DNA of 46,712 bases from an uncultured Bacteroidales bacterium (GCA_945828585.1 CALZRN010000004.1:1-46712), one strand, 5' to 3'; shown: positions 1 through 10,476, numbered from the stretch's first letter. Numbers and translations are program-made. The notes: generated by a model from the sequence alone, not told the origin.

Positions 1-87
1 ACCTTCATATGAATGCTGAAGGGTTAAAACTTGTGCGTCTGTCAGAACAGCACACGAAACCAATAAAAGAACTAAAAATTTCCTCAT
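1..87 (-). CDS. N-terminus of a secreted protein, truncated by the window edge (MRKFLVLLLVSCAVLTDAQVLTLQHSYEG...)
   Basis: Reverse complement of 1-87 is an open frame from ATG (87-85) with a signal-peptide-like start, 11 nt after the stop of the upstream gene; missing from the ORF track because it is short and partial. Confidence 0.6.
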   Translation of the reverse strand, partial: MRKFLVLLLVSCAVLTDAQVLTLQHSYEG

Positions 88-98
88 AATGTTTCAAT

Positions 99-683
99 TT
101 ATTTGTTGTCAATTTCAATTATCTGAATAGCTTTTTCTTTACGGATAGAACGCTCTTCCGTATTGATACGCTCCATAGCTTCTAAATAATAATCGGTTGG
201 ACTTGTGCATATTGTATAGTATTCATCATCACTTATAATATGCGCATCTCTGGCAACCAATAAAGCCCTATAATTCCAATGAGGGACAGACTCTAACGGT
301 AAGCATACCATAGCTTCTTTGCAAAACAGTTCAACCGTTTCTTCAACGCCAAGGCTCATAAGTGGATTTGAAATGTTGAATGTGCCATCTGACAAACCAA
401 TGCCCGTCCGCAAGAACTTTATATACCTTCGAAAGGCAGCAAGGATTGGCTCTAAATACCCCGGCTCTTTCGGCATATTGTCAATATATTCCATAACGTG
501 CTTTGTCAGGTTAAAGCCATGCTCGATAGCAAACCGCAGATCTGAGATTTTGATGTAAGTCTCAAGGCGGTCCTCGAAATCAGTTTCCCACACATTCAAT
601 TCAAAATAGAACTTGTCGGGGCGAAAAAAGTAAGTTTTGCCTTCTGAAAGGTATGGTTTAATAGCGGCGATAAGTGGTTCCAT
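99..683 (-). CDS. hypothetical protein, 194 aa
   Basis: Long ORF preceded by a TAnnTTTG promoter (minus strand TAATTTTG near 743-750). Confidence 0.7.
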   Translation of the reverse strand: MEPLIAAIKPYLSEGKTYFFRPDKFYFELNVWETDFEDRLETYIKISDLRFAIEHGFNLTKHVMEYIDNMPKEPGYLEPILAAFRRYIKFLRTGIGLSDGTFNISNPLMSLGVEETVELFCKEAMVCLPLESVPHWNYRALLVARDAHIISDDEYYTICTSPTDYYLEAMERINTEERSIRKEKAIQIIEIDNK

Positions 684-740
684 AATGTAATAATTTAGCA
701 GTTAATAAAGTTACAACGTGACTCGCTTTTCCGAATCACG

Positions 741-780
741 CTGCAAAATTACTACATTATGCCTTCACAAGATGAAAGAA
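741..780 (-). promoter_or_regulatory. Promoter of the 99-683 gene with a matching box CTTTCATCTTGTGAAGG
   Basis: Minus strand CTTTCATCTTGTGAAGG-10 nt-TAATTTTGCAGCGT, same spacing as the WYL promoter. Confidence 0.6.
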
Positions 781-792
781 GGAGAAAATTAT

Positions 793-1641
793 TTAGAAAT
801 TTTCGAAAAATTCAGGATGTTTTTCTAATAATTTGCGGAAAGGACTTACAACCCGTTCGAAAATTGTCCATTGAATTTTACCACGGTTTGTAGGATGATA
901 CGATTTAACTACTGCTAAATTTCTCCGCTTATAATACCAGAGGCAACAATCAACAAACTCTGCATCATCGTATGCATACTCTATCTTATCACATTCTTCT
1001 ATATACTCGTCAGCAAGATAATTCCGTGTAATAAAGTCAAATTGTGCATCATCACAAGAACAAACTATCACATTCGGTTGTAAATAGTCCAGCTCTTGTT
1101 TCAACAGATCGCCATCAGTCTCTAAGAATTTCTTTATAATTTTTACGTCCACTTTCTTCTCTCCAGCGACTTTCTTTGTCTCAACGAAAGCAAAAGGAAG
1201 TTCATTCCAAGCGTCTACAATTTGATTTTTATATCTGCTCTTGAACTCTTCAAAGTCAGCGTATTTCAATTGCTTTATATAGCGTAAGCCATATAGTATC
1301 CTTGCTATGTTAGGAAGGAAGCCCGTTTTGCCAACTCGACCTCCAGCAAGATTGCGTGATTGTTCACTTTCTGGTGTGTCTAAAACCATCCACTTACGGA
1401 CATCATCTTTCCCGCTGTCATTTGTGTCTTTAAGAAGAAATGCTATACGCAAAGGTGATGTGTTCCATAATTCTTCTACAGCCATATCTTCTTCAGACCC
1501 AGCAATTTCCTCCTCCCATTTAATTTTCCGATAGGCTTTCTTGTACACTAGACCATCACTTACAAATACATCATCGCTATAATGACGTTCTTCTTTCCAC
1601 TTCTCAAAAAGTGCGTTCAACTTTTGGTTTGTTGTTTCCAT
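793..1641 (-). CDS. hypothetical protein resembling the uracil-DNA-glycosylase superfamily
   Basis: 282-aa ORF; PNVIVCSCDDAQF strand/helix and SYHPT motif near the C-terminus resemble UDG-fold families; by-eye call. Confidence 0.5.
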   Translation of the reverse strand: METTNQKLNALFEKWKEERHYSDDVFVSDGLVYKKAYRKIKWEEEIAGSEEDMAVEELWNTSPLRIAFLLKDTNDSGKDDVRKWMVLDTPESEQSRNLAGGRVGKTGFLPNIARILYGLRYIKQLKYADFEEFKSRYKNQIVDAWNELPFAFVETKKVAGEKKVDVKIIKKFLETDGDLLKQELDYLQPNVIVCSCDDAQFDFITRNYLADEYIEECDKIEYAYDDAEFVDCCLWYYKRRNLAVVKSYHPTNRGKIQWTIFERVVSPFRKLLEKHPEFFENF

Positions 1642-1657
1642 ATATTTCTTACTTTAT

Positions 1658-1930
1658 TTATTCTTCAAACATATCCAACTGGCGGCTTACGTGCCATTCT
1701 TCGACGCGTGCCTGCCGCTCATTTTCGTGCGCATCACACCAACGGGCATAGAACTGGTTATAACACCAATAGCCTTTTCGGAGGTCTGTATCTATCTTAT
1801 CCAAGGCGCGACGAACCGACAGTAATTCCTTGCTAAATGAGCGTAGCTCTTTTTCGGTCGGATCGCTCGTCTGGTAGCGTTCCATTCGTTGCAAAATATC
1901 TGCAACTTTGTTTTCAATTGTTGCTTCCAT
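1658..1930 (-). CDS. small hypothetical protein, 90 aa
   Basis: Internal start MEATIENK overlaps the stop of the WYL gene (TGATG), suggesting translational coupling; the track start at 1990 lies inside the upstream gene. Confidence 0.6.
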   Translation of the reverse strand: MEATIENKVADILQRMERYQTSDPTEKELRSFSKELLSVRRALDKIDTDLRKGYWCYNQFYARWCDAHENERQARVEEWHVSRQLDMFEE

Positions 1931-2889
1931 CAGTCTTGATATTTTGAAAGTTGATACTCTAGATCTTTGCGGAACTCGTCCCGCAACCATTGAGGTTTAA
2001 GCACCTCTAACACTGAGCCATGCTTGCGCAGTTCCTGTTTGAACTCAAACGAAGGCACAATGTTGTATCTAAAAATAGAGTATTGTTCCTGGCGCTCAAT
2101 CTCTGTCTGCGAAGAGTGTAAAGGTAGCGTACGCAAGAAATTGGCTTGGTAGGTCTCTATCTTGATTTCCACCTCTTGCGGCTCATCTTCCATGCCGCTC
2201 ACTCCGTACACGTTGCGAAAATAGAACTCCGCATCAAAGTCCTTTGGCAGTTGGAATTTCTGCGTGGTTGGCTCCAGAGCGTGAATACGGTCGAGCGAAT
2301 AGATAAGCGTCTTATCTCTGCCAACTGAATGCGCCAACATATACCAACGCTGCTTGAACATCTTCAGGCAATATGGCTCAACCATAAACGAAGAAGGCTC
2401 TGTTTTAGCGAAGCCTTGGTAAGTCATTTCCAAGACGCAGCCATCTCGCATAGCTTCTACAACCGTTGTGAGGTACTTCTCGCCGGAAGGCACATGCTCG
2501 TGCAAAATGCGATGACGCAGTTCCTTACTGTCTTTGATGAGCGAGTTCATCGCAAAGAGTTGGAACATGCGATTACGCCAATCGTCGCTATGCAAGTTGT
2601 TCCCATCCTCAATGTAGTACTCACCGCGCGTATTGCATTTGATGGTGACATCGAAGAGCAGTTCTACATTATTGCGCCAGCGATGGAATGTACATTCCGG
2701 GATAGAATCCGTCTTGTAATCATTCACGGACGCACGCGCCCACTTATCATCTATAGCGGCGCGGGTGATTGGTCCGCGTGCGATAGTGTTTACAAGCCAG
2801 ATGTAACACTCAAAGAGATACGATGTTGATGATTTGTTCATAATGCGATTTTCGTTTGACGCTGCAAAAGTACAACTTTCTTCTTTCAC
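1930..2889 (-). CDS. WYL-domain transcriptional regulator
   Basis: 319 aa, HTH-like N-terminus, central YCLKMFKQRWYMLAHSVGRDKTLIYSLDRI typical of WYL domains. Confidence 0.85.
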   Translation of the reverse strand: MKEESCTFAASNENRIMNKSSTSYLFECYIWLVNTIARGPITRAAIDDKWARASVNDYKTDSIPECTFHRWRNNVELLFDVTIKCNTRGEYYIEDGNNLHSDDWRNRMFQLFAMNSLIKDSKELRHRILHEHVPSGEKYLTTVVEAMRDGCVLEMTYQGFAKTEPSSFMVEPYCLKMFKQRWYMLAHSVGRDKTLIYSLDRIHALEPTTQKFQLPKDFDAEFYFRNVYGVSGMEDEPQEVEIKIETYQANFLRTLPLHSSQTEIERQEQYSIFRYNIVPSFEFKQELRKHGSVLEVLKPQWLRDEFRKDLEYQLSKYQD

Positions 2890-2912
2890 AAAATGAAAGT
2901 CTATGCAAAATT
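2864..2912 (-). promoter_or_regulatory. Promoter of the WYL operon with palindromic box CTTTCATTTTGTGAAAG
   Basis: Minus strand CTTTCATTTTGTGAAAG-10 nt-TACTTTTGCAGCGT. Confidence 0.6.
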
Positions 2913-3366
2913 AGTGTATTTTTTTCAAAAAAGCAAATTTTGATCGCAAAAAATGAAAAAAAACTTGCTTTTTTCCGCGTTAGAGATTGGACGGGCTACG
3001 GTATTGTGTAACAATGCGGAGCTTGCGAACCCCTGCAAAGCCCGACCTCGTCGAAACGTACATGCAAGGCCGAAAGAGCACGCTCTTTTGAATTTGCTGT
3101 GGTTTCTCCTCTCCCCACAAATTGACAATTTGCGGGGACCCCAAGGTGTTAGAGGGAAACTTCGTTTAGAGGGACCCCAAACCAGCGGCTCTGCCGGCTG
3201 GTATATGAAGAGGCAGACATCTTTCGCAGGTGTTTTTCTTTATGTTGTCCAAGACAAAGCGATTGCCGCAACATGGCGCTGCGGGACATCGGGGCGGATT
3301 GCAGATCTCCGCACACAAACAGCAAGTGATCTTTGTCAAACCAAGGATGGCTCGGGAGTTGCTTAG

Positions 3367-3408
3367 GTAAAAAAAGAAAGCGGCCCAAAAGGGTCGCTTC
3401 TTTTTTGA
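3367..3408 (-). terminator. Intrinsic terminator of the small lipoprotein gene
   Basis: aaaaaaagaaGCGgCCCaaaaGGGtCGCttctttttt hairpin with flanking A/T tracts. Confidence 0.7.
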
Positions 3409-3422
3409 AACAACAAGAGAGA

Positions 3423-3575
3423 TTACTCAGCAACCTCTACAGCAGCCTCTGCCTCAACTACCTCTACGGTGTCCTGATGGCAGCAGGTGTCCTGGCAGCA
3501 CTTTTTGTCGCAGCACTTGTTGCCGCAGCTCATAGCAGCGAATGCTACAGCTACGATAAGAAGCATTTTCTTCAT
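3423..3575 (-). CDS. Cysteine-rich small lipoprotein, 50 aa (MKKMLLIVAVAFAAMSCGNKCCDKKCCQDTCCHQDTVEVVEAEAAVEVAE)
   Basis: Read from the reverse complement; signal peptide plus lipobox-like AMSC, then CC-x3-CC-x3-CC and an acidic tail; followed by a terminator. Not in the supplied track. Confidence 0.75.
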   Translation of the reverse strand: MKKMLLIVAVAFAAMSCGNKCCDKKCCQDTCCHQDTVEVVEAEAAVEVAE

Positions 3576-3714
3576 AATTGTAAATTTTTTTTTAGTTAAT
3601 AAAGCTTTATTTTACTGTATTTCTCGTATTTCTGCGAAAAACGATGCAAAATTACAAACTTTTTTGCACATATCCAAAAAAAATTGTAATTTTGCACAAT
3701 AAATCTTACATTTT

Positions 3715-4533
3715 ATGAGAAAAGGGAGTTTTTTTGACAAATCTGACGCTAAGTTTCTTGGAATTAACCTGATTTTAGCTGTTCTTGTCGGAGTGGGAAT
3801 CCTTGTCGGGTTGATCGCCTGGCTGCGTACTTATACGCAACACGGAGTTGAGGTAGAGGTGAACGACGTGCGAGGGATGGTTGTGGCGGAAGCGGAACCT
3901 CTCTTGGCGGCAGAAGGATTAGTTCTGGTAGTGATTGATTCGACTTATTCGGAGAAAGTTCCTTTTGGGACGATTGTGGAGCAAGACCCGAAACCCTTCA
4001 GCCATGCCAAACACGGTCGGGCTGTATATGTAACGATTAACGCCACTACCAAACGCCAGGTAACGATGCCGAATCTGCAGGATATGAGTTATCGCCAGGC
4101 TGAGACCACGCTCCGTGGAATAGGGATCGAGGTGGACACGATTTACGACTATGAACCCTCCGCCTTCCGGGATCTGGTTTTAGACGTGAAACGCAATGGA
4201 GAAAGTGTCCTGCCGGGGGATAAACTGCCGGTCGGTACCCAAGTTCGCTTGGTTGTAGGTTTTGGCCGGGGTACAGAAGAGGTCGAAGTGCCTTCTGTCA
4301 TTGGCATGAAACTGCAAGAGGCGCGTTCCGTCCTTTTGAGCCACCGTCTCACCGTGGGATCTATCAGTTATGATGAGCCGCAGCAGGAAGGGGTGGATCA
4401 GTATGTCTATCGCCAGATACCGGCAGAAGGATCGAAACTGATAGAAGGAGAAACAGTCGCTTTGAGACTCTCTGCAGAAATAGAGAAAGCAGCGACCGTG
4501 GGCAACGAAAACGATAGCGAAGAATGGTTCTAA
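3715..4533 (+). CDS. PASTA-domain membrane protein
   Basis: N-terminal TM segment followed by PASTA-like repeats (VPSVIGMKLQEARSVLLSHRLTVGSI). Confidence 0.85.
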   Translation: MRKGSFFDKSDAKFLGINLILAVLVGVGILVGLIAWLRTYTQHGVEVEVNDVRGMVVAEAEPLLAAEGLVLVVIDSTYSEKVPFGTIVEQDPKPFSHAKHGRAVYVTINATTKRQVTMPNLQDMSYRQAETTLRGIGIEVDTIYDYEPSAFRDLVLDVKRNGESVLPGDKLPVGTQVRLVVGFGRGTEEVEVPSVIGMKLQEARSVLLSHRLTVGSISYDEPQQEGVDQYVYRQIPAEGSKLIEGETVALRLSAEIEKAATVGNENDSEEWF

Positions 4534-4539
4534 GGCCCA

Positions 4540-5592
4540 ATGAATGAAGAGTTGGAAATAGAGAACGAAGAGCTGTGGGAGCGTTGGCGATGCGAGGTGG
4601 ACAAAGGTCAAGGCAAAGAACGTATTGACAAATACCTCGCGGAGCACATGACCAACACCAGCCGAAACCGCATCCAGACGGCTGCGGACGCGGGAAACGT
4701 GTGGGTTAACGGGCAGCCTGTTGCTTCTAATTATCGCGTCAAACCGGGAGATATCATCCAAGTCTTATTGGACCACGAACCCCATGACTTCACCATCACC
4801 CCAGAGAATATCCCTCTGACGATAGTCTATGAGGATGAGGATCTGCTGGTTATCAATAAACCTGCAGGATTAGTCGTGCACCCCGGGCATGGCAACTACG
4901 ATCACACGCTCCTGCACGCCCTCGCATGGCATTTTGCGCACAACGACCAAACGGTAAATGACCAAATAGTAGATATCAATGATCCTTCAATCGGTCTCGT
5001 GCATCGTATCGATAAAGACACCTCCGGACTCTTGTTGATTGCCAAAACGCCGGAAGCGAAGGCGCATCTTGCCAAACAGTTCTTCGACCACACGACCGAG
5101 CGCACCTATAATGCCCTTGTTTGGGGTACTTTCAAGGAGCAAAGCGGCACTATCGCAGGAGCTTTAGCCCGAGACAACCGGGATCGCACAATCTATCGTG
5201 TTTGGGATACGGAGGAATGTCCGCAAGCCAAAGAAGCCATTACGCACTGGCGGGTTCTCGAGCAATTTCCATACGTCACACTTGTTGAATGTCGCCTGGA
5301 GACCGGACGAACCCACCAGATTCGTGTGCACATGAAACATATCGGTCACCCGCTTTTTGCAGATGAGAAGTATGGGGGCTGCGAAATACTGAAAGGCCTT
5401 CGCACACAGAAATACCGTCAATACATAGAGAACTGCTTTGCGCTTTGTCCGCGGCAGGTACTACATGCCAAGACGCTCGGATTTACCCATCCGCGCACGG
5501 GAGAAAGGATGTTCTTCGACAGCCAGTGGCCCGAAGACATGACCGCCCTCATTGAGAAATGGCGGCATTACGAACCCAATACTTTGAATTAA
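4540..5592 (+). CDS. rluD: RluA/RluD-family pseudouridine synthase
   Basis: S4-like N-terminus, VHRIDKDTSGLLLIAKT, LETGRTHQIRVHMKHIGHP. Confidence 0.9.
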   Translation: MNEELEIENEELWERWRCEVDKGQGKERIDKYLAEHMTNTSRNRIQTAADAGNVWVNGQPVASNYRVKPGDIIQVLLDHEPHDFTITPENIPLTIVYEDEDLLVINKPAGLVVHPGHGNYDHTLLHALAWHFAHNDQTVNDQIVDINDPSIGLVHRIDKDTSGLLLIAKTPEAKAHLAKQFFDHTTERTYNALVWGTFKEQSGTIAGALARDNRDRTIYRVWDTEECPQAKEAITHWRVLEQFPYVTLVECRLETGRTHQIRVHMKHIGHPLFADEKYGGCEILKGLRTQKYRQYIENCFALCPRQVLHAKTLGFTHPRTGERMFFDSQWPEDMTALIEKWRHYEPNTLN

Positions 5593-5599
5593 TCGAAAA

Positions 5600-7411
5600 T
5601 CACTCGTCGCTGAAATGCACGAGTACATGTCGATACGAATTGAAGATCTTGGACTTGGACACGAATCCCAGATACCGACGGTCTTGGTCCACTACCGGTA
5701 AGTTCCATGCACCGGTGTCTTCAAAAATCTCCATCACTTTATCCATCGTCAGATCAAACCGCAAAGTCGCGGGCGGCGAAGTCATGAGTTGACCAACCGT
5801 AAACCGCTTGTACAGCCGCGGTTGAAACATAATATTCCGTACTTCGTCCAGCAGCAAAATACCCTTCAGATGCCCCTCATGGTCAATCACAGGGAAGATA
5901 TTCCGCTTGCTCTCGCTGATCACTTTGACTAATTCGCCCAAAGTCATTTCCGGGAGGATAGTAATGAAATCCGTCTCCAAGACACTATCCATCTTCAGTA
6001 ATGTCAGTACGTTACGGTCTTTGTTGTGGGTCAACAGCTCGCCTTTCTGCGCCAGACGCATCGCGTACAACGAGTGGGGCTCGAACAACATAATCGTCAA
6101 ATAGGAGATGACCGAGACGATCATCAGTGGCATGAATAAGTGATACCCGCCGGTTAACTCCGCAATGAGGAAGATACCTGTCAGCGGAGCATGCATCACG
6201 CCGGACATCAGTCCTGCCATGCCTACCAGCGCGAAATTCGTCTCCGGTACGATAAGCCCCGCCAAATTCATAATCCGTGCGGTCACAAATCCCACGATAG
6301 CACCCATGAATAGCGAGGGAGCGAAGATACCTCCGACACCTCCGGCTCCGTTCGTCGCAACGCTGGCAACGATCTTCAAAAAGATAATCGCAATGAAATA
6401 ACCCAAGATAATCAACTGCGTGTTGGTCGTGGATAGACTCGCGTAGAAGTCTGTAGGAATGAGGTATTTATGCAGCGGACTGTTGTCGAGTGCCGAGAGG
6501 CTGTCGCCGTTGATAAGCTGCTTAATCACGTCGTAACCCTCACCGTATAGCGGCGGGAAGAGGAAGATCAGGACGCTTAGCGTCAGTCCTCCGATAAGGA
6601 TCTTCAACCCAAAAGACCGAATCGAATGCTTCGCCCATTGCTCCAAGCCGTTCATGCCCCGGGTGAAATAGAGGCTGATCAGACCGCAGATAGCGCCCAA
6701 AACCAGATACCAAGGGATACGCTCCACCAGGAACGGCTCTGCTACATCCAGCGGGAACATCGGTTCGGTACCTGTCAGGATATAAGAGATGGCGGTCGCC
6801 GTGACGGAAGAGATCAGCAGCGGAGCTACGGACGCCATCGTCAGGTCCATCATCAGAACCTCCAGCGTGAAGACCAGACCGGCTATCGGAGCCTTGAAGA
6901 TACCGCCTATGGCTCCCGCAGCGCCACAGCCGATCATCAGCATCATCGTCTTTTGATCCAAACGAAAGGCTTTCGCTAAGTTCGAACCGATGGCTGCACC
7001 CGTGAGTACTATAGGTGCCTCGGCGCCGACCGATCCACCGAAACCGATCGTCAGACCCGAACCAACGATGGACGACCACATGTTATGTGCCTTGATGATC
7101 GATTTGCGTTGGGAGATTGCGTAGAGGATCTTCGTGATACCATGGGAGATGTCGTCACGAACGACATATTTGACAAACAAGGCCGCCAGCGTGATACCGA
7201 TAACCGGCGTGATGAGGTACCACCAGGTTCGTTCATCCGCGATCAACTGCTCCTCTACAAGCCTTTGTATCAAGTGGATAAACGATTTCAACAAGGCCGC
7301 TGCGGCTGCGGAAAACGCTCCTACGAAGAACGAGAGAAGCAGCACTAAGTGCTTCTCGCTGAGATGGCGTTCCCGCCACTCGATTATTCTATCGTACCAC
7401 AAGTTCGTCAT
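5600..7411 (-). CDS. ClC-family chloride channel with C-terminal CBS domains
   Basis: [30 protein letters not shown], tandem CBS tail. Confidence 0.9.
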   Translation of the reverse strand: MTNLWYDRIIEWRERHLSEKHLVLLLSFFVGAFSAAAAALLKSFIHLIQRLVEEQLIADERTWWYLITPVIGITLAALFVKYVVRDDISHGITKILYAISQRKSIIKAHNMWSSIVGSGLTIGFGGSVGAEAPIVLTGAAIGSNLAKAFRLDQKTMMLMIGCGAAGAIGGIFKAPIAGLVFTLEVLMMDLTMASVAPLLISSVTATAISYILTGTEPMFPLDVAEPFLVERIPWYLVLGAICGLISLYFTRGMNGLEQWAKHSIRSFGLKILIGGLTLSVLIFLFPPLYGEGYDVIKQLINGDSLSALDNSPLHKYLIPTDFYASLSTTNTQLIILGYFIAIIFLKIVASVATNGAGGVGGIFAPSLFMGAIVGFVTARIMNLAGLIVPETNFALVGMAGLMSGVMHAPLTGIFLIAELTGGYHLFMPLMIVSVISYLTIMLFEPHSLYAMRLAQKGELLTHNKDRNVLTLLKMDSVLETDFITILPEMTLGELVKVISESKRNIFPVIDHEGHLKGILLLDEVRNIMFQPRLYKRFTVGQLMTSPPATLRFDLTMDKVMEIFEDTGAWNLPVVDQDRRYLGFVSKSKIFNSYRHVLVHFSDE

Positions 7412-8583
7412 TCGTCCCAGCCTATGCCTTTATATTTGTCGAGGTCCCATTCCTCTTCTACCTCGTTGAGGTAGATAGTTTGCTCCTCGTCGTCTTCTTG
7501 CGCCTCGGGCTCCTCTTTCTCTATCAGGGTCACGTCTATCGGTGCATGGCTGATCTCGATCACCTGGTTCTGCTCCTTGTTGAGTTCGGTCCACAACTGG
7601 TCTTTGAGTTCGTCGATGCCCTCGTTCGTGAGCGAGGAGATGGGTATCACGGGTATCTCCAGTTCTTTTCGCAGCGCGTCGAAATCAATCTCCGGCAGTT
7701 CGTTGCCCTCATCATCCACACGTGGCACATCCATCTTGCTGATTGCTAAGATTCTCGCCTTGCTCAGCAGTTCAGGATTATACTTTTCTAACTCGCGAAG
7801 AAGAATCCGATACTCGCCTTGTATATCTTCGCTGGTGGCGGGAACCATAAATAGAAGAACCGCGTTGCGCTCGATATGTCTCAGGAATCGGAGACCAAGA
7901 CCTTTGCCTTCACTGGCTCCCTCAATGATACCGGGAATATCCGCCATGCAGAAAGACCGGCCGTCGCGGTAAGAGACGATGCCTAATTGTGGCGTAAGGG
8001 TCGTGAAAGGATAGTCTGCTATCTCCGGCTTGGCTGCCGAGACAACACTTAGCAGCGTGGATTTGCCGGCATTAGGGAAGCCCACGAGACCCACATCGGC
8101 AAGCACCTTTAGTTGCATAATCACGGTGCGCTCTTGAGCCGGTTCGCCGGGCTGCGCATAACGAGGTGCCTGGTTTGTAGCCGTGCGGAAATGCCAGTTA
8201 CCCAGACCTCCGCGGCCGCCTTTTAATAGCACCACGCGCTCGTCATGTGCCTTCACCTCGCATATATATTCGCCGGTCTCGCCGTCGTAAACCACCGTTC
8301 CGCAAGGTACTTCGATAATCTTGTCCTCTCCGTCCTTGCCGAACGAACGGCTCTGACCGCCCTTACCGCCGTCGGTAGCCATGATATGCTTCTGGTACTT
8401 CAGATGCAGTAAGGTCCACAGGTTGCGGTTGCCGCGTAAGATCACCGACCCTCCTTTACCTCCGTCACCGCCGTCCGGACCGCCTTTCGGCAGATATTTC
8501 GCGCGGTGAAGGTGCATGCAACCTGCGCCACCCTTTCCAGAGCGGCAGTAGATCTTGACGTAGTCGATAAAATTAGCGGCCAT
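7408..8583 (-). CDS. obg: Obg/CgtA GTPase
   Basis: Glycine-rich Obg N-domain, [27 protein letters not shown]. Confidence 0.95.
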   Translation of the reverse strand: MAANFIDYVKIYCRSGKGGAGCMHLHRAKYLPKGGPDGGDGGKGGSVILRGNRNLWTLLHLKYQKHIMATDGGKGGQSRSFGKDGEDKIIEVPCGTVVYDGETGEYICEVKAHDERVVLLKGGRGGLGNWHFRTATNQAPRYAQPGEPAQERTVIMQLKVLADVGLVGFPNAGKSTLLSVVSAAKPEIADYPFTTLTPQLGIVSYRDGRSFCMADIPGIIEGASEGKGLGLRFLRHIERNAVLLFMVPATSEDIQGEYRILLRELEKYNPELLSKARILAISKMDVPRVDDEGNELPEIDFDALRKELEIPVIPISSLTNEGIDELKDQLWTELNKEQNQVIEISHAPIDVTLIEKEEPEAQEDDEEQTIYLNEVEEEWDLDKYKGIGWDE

Positions 8584-8591
8584 AAAAAATA

Positions 8592-9164
8592 TTATTTTGC
8601 GAGGTCAATAATTCGCTCGATCTGCAGGAACACGTCCTCTACCGAGTGATTGCCGTTCACGGTAAAATAATTACCGTGATGCAGGTAATAATGTGCGATA
8701 GGCTCCGTCTGATTGTGATAAACGGCGATGCGGTGACGGATGGTATTGAGGGTGTCATCCGCACGACCGCTCACTTTTCCACGATCAATCAGGCGTTGGA
8801 TCAGTAACTGCTCATCCACCAGGAGGTCGATCATGATCGCATCCATGTTGTATTTTTTGAGCAACTCGGTCAATGACTCTGCTTGGGAAACCGTACGAGG
8901 ATAGCCATCGAAAATAGTACCTTTGCAATCTGCCGGCAGCGAGGAGATATAATTCTCAATCACGCCGTACATCATCTCGTCCGGTACCAAGTTGCCTTTG
9001 GATATCAGTTCATCGATGCTTTTACCGAGTTCACTACCTTTGGCGATCTCTGCGCGCAGGACGTCACCTGTCGAGAGATGTTTCAAACCATATTTTTCTG
9101 CTATATACCCCGATTGCGTTCCTTTGCCGCTGCCCGGAGCACCACACAATATTATATTTAACAT
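8592..9164 (-). CDS. adk: Adenylate kinase
   Basis: [32 protein letters not shown]. Confidence 0.95.
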   Translation of the reverse strand: MLNIILCGAPGSGKGTQSGYIAEKYGLKHLSTGDVLRAEIAKGSELGKSIDELISKGNLVPDEMMYGVIENYISSLPADCKGTIFDGYPRTVSQAESLTELLKKYNMDAIMIDLLVDEQLLIQRLIDRGKVSGRADDTLNTIRHRIAVYHNQTEPIAHYYLHHGNYFTVNGNHSVEDVFLQIERIIDLAK

Positions 9165-9190
9165 AACTAATACCTTTTAATGAACAGACA

Positions 9191-9223
9191 AAACGAGTTG
9201 CCCGTTGGTAGGGCAACTCGTTT
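9191..9223 (-). terminator. Terminator of the HU gene
   Basis: AAACGAGTTGCCC-gttggta-GGGCAACTCGTTT, perfect 13-bp stem. Confidence 0.8.
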
Positions 9224-9242
9224 ATGAAGCTACATTGCCTAA

Positions 9243-9506
9243 TTAGAGAGCAAATTTAGCACCCGGTTTGATTTTAACAACCTTGCGAGCCGGGATATCG
9301 ATAGCCTGCTTGGTTGCCGGGTTGATACCCTTGCGAGCAGCTTTGCTTACTACGTTGATAGAAGCGTAGCCAACGAGCTGTACGTTCTCACCTTTCTTAA
9401 CTGCCTCAACGGTTGCCTCAAGAGCTGCGTCAAGTACTTTTGCAACTTCTGCCTGCGGGAGCTCTACCTGAGCAGCAACCGCCTTTACGAGTTCGGATTT
9501 GTTCAT
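9243..9506 (-). CDS. HU family DNA-binding protein
   Basis: MNKSELVKAVAAQVELPQAEVAKVLDAAL...GINPATKQAIDIPARKVVKIKPG. Confidence 0.95.
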   Translation of the reverse strand: MNKSELVKAVAAQVELPQAEVAKVLDAALEATVEAVKKGENVQLVGYASINVVSKAARKGINPATKQAIDIPARKVVKIKPGAKFAL

Positions 9507-9708
9507 AACTTTGTGTTTTTTAGTTATTAATAATGTGAACTATTGATTCCTTTTTGGAAATACGCTTGCAAAGTTACAACTTTTTCTTTATATACCAAAT
9601 ATTTTTGTAAAAAAAAATGCATTTTTTGCAAAAAAACGCGATTTTTTACACTTTTGGTGCATTTTTTGTGTGTTTATATGCGTATTTTTTAGTATCTTTG
9701 CACTCGTT

Positions 9709-10473
9709 ATGCGTAATTTACCAAATGTAACCCGCTATTTGTTAATAGCCAACTTAGTAGTTTTTTTGTTGACAGGTATCCTGTCTCGTTATGGTATCGA
9801 TTTGAATGCCCTTTGTGGACTGCACTACTATGGTGCTGCGTCCTTTCATTGGTGGCAGCCGATCACGTACATGTTCCTCCATGCCAACTGGAGTCATATT
9901 TTCTTTAATATGTTTGCCGTGTGGATGTTTGCCCCGATGATTGAAAACGAATGGGGCGAACGTCGCTTCGCAATCTATTATCTGGTCTGCGGTTTAGGAG
10001 CTGCAGTTATCCAGGAGGTGGTGTGGGCGTTGATGCTCTCTAACATGAGCGACGCTTACGGAGCAGCATACCTGGCGCAGTATTCGTATTTCCTCAACAC
10101 CATCGGTGCCTCCGGAGCGGTCTTCGGCATCCTTTTCGCTTTCGGATGGCTCTACCCCTCGGTGCCCTTGTATTTCCTGTTTATCCCCATTCCCATACGT
10201 GCGCGCACGTTCGTTATTATATATGCGGCTATCGAACTCTTCGCCGGCTTGGGCTCCGTAGCGGGCTTCTCCGTGGATAACGTAGCGCATTTTGCCCATT
10301 TGGGCGGAATGCTCTTCGGATGGCTTCTGATCCTCTATTGGCGTAAGATGGAGTGGCGTGAACCGCGGTTCGGCAATCTCTGGCGCCGGATCAAAGAAAA
10401 AATAACCGGTCATGAGCACTTGGATAGTACAGATGACCGATTTAAAGATTATCATTACCACAAACGCGTGTGA
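9709..10473 (+). CDS. Rhomboid family intramembrane serine protease
   Basis: MRNLPNVTRYLLIANLVVF, NTIGASGAVFGILFAF (GxSG), AHLGGMLFG; start at 9709, not 9670. Confidence 0.9.
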   Translation: MRNLPNVTRYLLIANLVVFLLTGILSRYGIDLNALCGLHYYGAASFHWWQPITYMFLHANWSHIFFNMFAVWMFAPMIENEWGERRFAIYYLVCGLGAAVIQEVVWALMLSNMSDAYGAAYLAQYSYFLNTIGASGAVFGILFAFGWLYPSVPLYFLFIPIPIRARTFVIIYAAIELFAGLGSVAGFSVDNVAHFAHLGGMLFGWLLILYWRKMEWREPRFGNLWRRIKEKITGHEHLDSTDDRFKDYHYHKRV

Positions 10474-10476
10474 TTT

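Noticed and set aside
2953-3433. ORFs of 67-137 aa in the 2.9-3.4 kb intergenic region
   Set aside because: No protein-like composition; overlap palindromes; tmRNA, RNase P and SRP RNA signatures were also looked for and not found
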